Below, one piece after another: positions 62,400 through 64,000 of a DNA stretch of 64,000 nt (position 1 is its first letter; the number at the start of each line of letters is the position of its first letter). The stretch is from Clostridia bacterium (GTDB taxonomy: Bacteria > Bacillota > Clostridia > Oscillospirales > QAKW01). A program made the translations under genes and the position numbers. The stretch spans positions 1-64,000 of the forward strand of contig JAFTZM010000033.1 in the NCBI GenBank assembly GCA_017464525.1, written 5' to 3'. The notes below the pieces were generated by a model. That model was not told where the DNA came from. It searched no databases and saw only the letters and a list, made by a program, of their open reading frames with translations.

Positions 62400-63479
62400 T
62401 TACTTGTTTTCCTCTTCAAATTTCTTCATAAAGTTTACAAGAGCTTCAACGCCTTCATAAGGCATTGCATTGTAAATGCTTGCACGCATCCCGCCAACAG
62501 AGCGATGGCCCTTGATGTTTACAAAGCCGTTTTTAGTACATTCTGCAATGAACTTTTTATCCAATTCATCGTTGCCGGTAACAAAAGGCACATTCATCAT
62601 CGAACGGGAGGCCCCCATAACGGTGGGATGGAACATTTCGGAATGATCCAGGAAATCATAAAGCAGGGCGGCCTTCTTCTTATTCTTTTCTTCCAGAACC
62701 TTAATGCCGCCGATATTTTCGATCCACTCCAATACTAATTTTAAAATATAAATGGCATAGGTGGGAGGCGTGTTGAACATAGAACCATTGTCTGCATGGG
62801 TTTGGTAAGTGAACATGGTGGGGGTGATAGCCTGAGGCTCCCCGATGAGATCTTCGCGGATGATAACGACGGTAAGTCCTGCGGGCCCCATGTTTTTCTG
62901 GGCTCCAGCGTAGATCATACCAAATTTTGATACATCGATTTCTTCGCTGAGGATGGAGGAAGACATATCTGCAACCAAGGGTACATTGCCGGTTTCAGGC
63001 AATTTATAATACTTGGTTCCGTAGATGGTGTTATTGTAGCAAATATGGAAATAGTCTGCGTCCTTGTCGAAATCGGCGCTGTTCAGCTCGGGAATGTAAG
63101 AGAAGGTCTTATCTTCGCTGGAAGCTACTGCTCGGCACTGACCGTAGCGACAGCCCTCTTTATATGCTTTTTTAGCCCACTGACCGGTGATTACGTAATC
63201 AGCCTTACCGTTTTTGGTCATCAGATTTAAGGGAATCATTGCAAACTGGCTGGAAGCGCCACCCTGCAAAAACAGCACTTTGTAATTATCGGGAATGGAA
63301 AGGACTTTACGGAGCAGACATTCCGCTGACTCAATGATAGCTCCGTACTCCTTAGATCGATGGCTCATCTCCATTACGGACTGGCCTGAGGCACCGTACT
63401 CCGTCATTTCACTGGCGGCTTTTTCCAGAACCTCAAGAGGAAGCATGGAGGGACCTGCGGAAAAATTGTAAACTCTCAT
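62400..63479 (-). CDS. serC: phosphoserine aminotransferase
   Basis: A 359-residue PLP enzyme converting 3-phosphohydroxypyruvate and glutamate to phosphoserine. Motifs: YNFSAGPSMLPLEVLEKAAS, LFLQGGASSQFAMIPLNL, ADMSSSILSEEIDVSKFGMI, the PLP-lysine in YAGAQKNMGPAGLTVV, and FVNIKGHRSVGGMRASIYNA. AAAGGTG site before the ATG. serB is not nearby. Confidence 0.96.
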   Translation of the reverse strand: MRVYNFSAGPSMLPLEVLEKAASEMTEYGASGQSVMEMSHRSKEYGAIIESAECLLRKVLSIPDNYKVLFLQGGASSQFAMIPLNLMTKNGKADYVITGQWAKKAYKEGCRYGQCRAVASSEDKTFSYIPELNSADFDKDADYFHICYNNTIYGTKYYKLPETGNVPLVADMSSSILSEEIDVSKFGMIYAGAQKNMGPAGLTVVIIREDLIGEPQAITPTMFTYQTHADNGSMFNTPPTYAIYILKLVLEWIENIGGIKVLEEKNKKKAALLYDFLDHSEMFHPTVMGASRSMMNVPFVTGNDELDKKFIAECTKNGFVNIKGHRSVGGMRASIYNAMPYEGVEALVNFMKKFEEENK

Positions 63480-63514
63480 GTAAATTACACCTTTCTTTAT
63501 AAAATTTGATATAT

Positions 63515-63543
63515 ATTATATTCTCTTTATTGGAAAAAGTCAA
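63515..63543 (-). promoter_or_regulatory. SigA promoter of serC-serA
   Basis: On the minus strand TTGACT (63538-63543) and TATAAT (63515-63520) with a 17-base spacer. Its -35 lies 8 bases from the -35 of the divergent DRTGG gene promoter. Confidence 0.85.
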
Positions 63544-63551
63544 CTTATCTC

Positions 63552-63580
63552 TTGATTAATGAATCAATATATGTTATAAT
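63552..63580 (+). promoter_or_regulatory. SigA promoter of the DRTGG-protein operon
   Basis: TTGATT at 63552-63557, 17-base spacer, TATAAT at 63575-63580, divergent from and back-to-back with the serC promoter. Confidence 0.82.
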
Positions 63581-63641
63581 CAACAAATAAAGGCGATGAT
63601 TTTTGCGGAAATTATGCAAATTCATAAAAGGAGATCGAACA

Positions 63642-63998
63642 ATGAAGCTTTCAAAGGTATGTGAACTGCTGGATGCGGAGGTTCTTTGCTGTGAAGAGGG
63701 GCTAGAGGGTGAAGCAAAAAGTGCGTGCGGCTCTGATATGATGAGCGATGTGCTTGCTTTTGTAAAGGACCAAAGTATTCTTTTGACCGGACTTGTCAAT
63801 CCCCAAACAGTGCGTACTGCACAGATGATGGATATGAAATGTATTGTATTTGTGCGCGGGAAACGTCCTGAAGATCCTGTGATTTCCTTGGCCGCGGATA
63901 ATGGCATTACAGTTTTGGCAACCAATTATCGCATGTATACTGCATGTGGGATCCTCTATGCCAATGGACTATTTAGTGAAGGGGCTGACAAGGTTTAA
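63642..63998 (+). CDS. small DRTGG-domain protein
   Basis: A 118-residue protein consisting of one DRTGG-type domain: MKLSKVCELLDAEVLCCEEG, DMMSDVLAFVKDQSILLTGL, then MDMKCIVFVRGKRPEDPVIS and NGITVLATNYRMYTACGILY. Such stand-alone domains are found in clostridial operons with [FeFe]-hydrogenase and small HATPase/PHP-domain genes and are of unknown function. AAAGGAG site before the ATG. The stop codon overlaps an ATG (TAATG) at the last bases of the window, so the next gene is translationally coupled and starts at 63998. Confidence 0.82.
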   Translation: MKLSKVCELLDAEVLCCEEGLEGEAKSACGSDMMSDVLAFVKDQSILLTGLVNPQTVRTAQMMDMKCIVFVRGKRPEDPVISLAADNGITVLATNYRMYTACGILYANGLFSEGADKV

Positions 63999-64000
63999 TG

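Overview
The window comes from an endospore-forming member of class Clostridia (Bacillota), probably a gut-type lineage with mid GC content. The evidence is the sporulation and germination gene set (GerA-type receptor genes, GerW, SpoVM, a SipL-type DUF3794-LysM protein, a DacF-like carboxypeptidase), Firmicutes gene orders (lon-ysxC, scpA-scpB, recJ-relA-dtd, rpmG-secE-nusG-rplK-rplA) and strong SigA-type promoters with 17-bp spacers. I cannot name a genus from the sequence alone.

Region 1, about 1-14,909, is the distal end of an integrated phage. In order it has a truncated holin, an amidase-SLH endolysin, a scaffold-like protein, a major capsid protein, a head-tail adaptor, a tail-nozzle-like protein, a small coiled-coil protein and a 2,713-residue polyvalent internal-virion-type protein. 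The last carries a degenerate zincin-like segment, an AT-rich insert resembling a phage Barnase/EndoU/ColicinE5-type nuclease domain, and LPD38-like C-terminal regions. The layout is that of a short-tailed, T7/P22-like virus. A convergent small gene encodes an isolated Spo0A-type DNA-binding domain. The phage ends at a 45-nt 3' fragment of a tRNA-Arg(UCU) gene, which is one attachment site. Integrase, terminase and portal genes must lie left of the window.

Region 2, 15.0-23.9 kb, is host accessory and envelope biology: a CE15-like esterase coupled to a methyltransferase, a manganese (yybP-ykoY) riboswitch controlling a P-type cation ATPase, a HAD phosphatase, a reduced GerA-type germination operon and a ThuA-like protein.

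Region 3, 24-46 kb, is housekeeping, chromosome segregation and cell wall. It runs lon-ysxC-M50 protease-scpA-scpB, then gerW, dacF-like, an rluB-like pseudouridine synthase with two lipoproteins, and a 954-residue protein fusing a GHL10 (DigH/YngK-like) glycosidase domain to an Amidase_3 domain. Next come an M16 peptidase pair, lgt, folD, two unknown membrane proteins, a divergent membrane protein/VanY pair, DUF421-DUF4363, a 51-residue membrane peptide, a 26-residue SpoVM and a SipL-like spore-envelope protein.

Region 4, 46-64 kb, is informational: recJ-relA-dtd-MBL-hemZ, a structured non-coding gap, ligA-gatB, then rpmG-secE-nusG-rplK-rplA with two L1-site-like RNA elements, and rplJ-rplL behind an L10 leader. 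rpoBC does not follow rplL. A terminator, dus, and a convergent serC-serA pair follow instead. The window closes with a DRTGG-domain protein whose stop codon overlaps the start of the next gene.

Most striking observations: the phage-borne Spo0A DNA-binding domain beside the attachment site, the GHL10-amidase fusion joining two successive peptidoglycan-cleavage activities, the nuclease-like insert in the phage giant protein, and the unannotated-size spoVM gene next to its functional partner.
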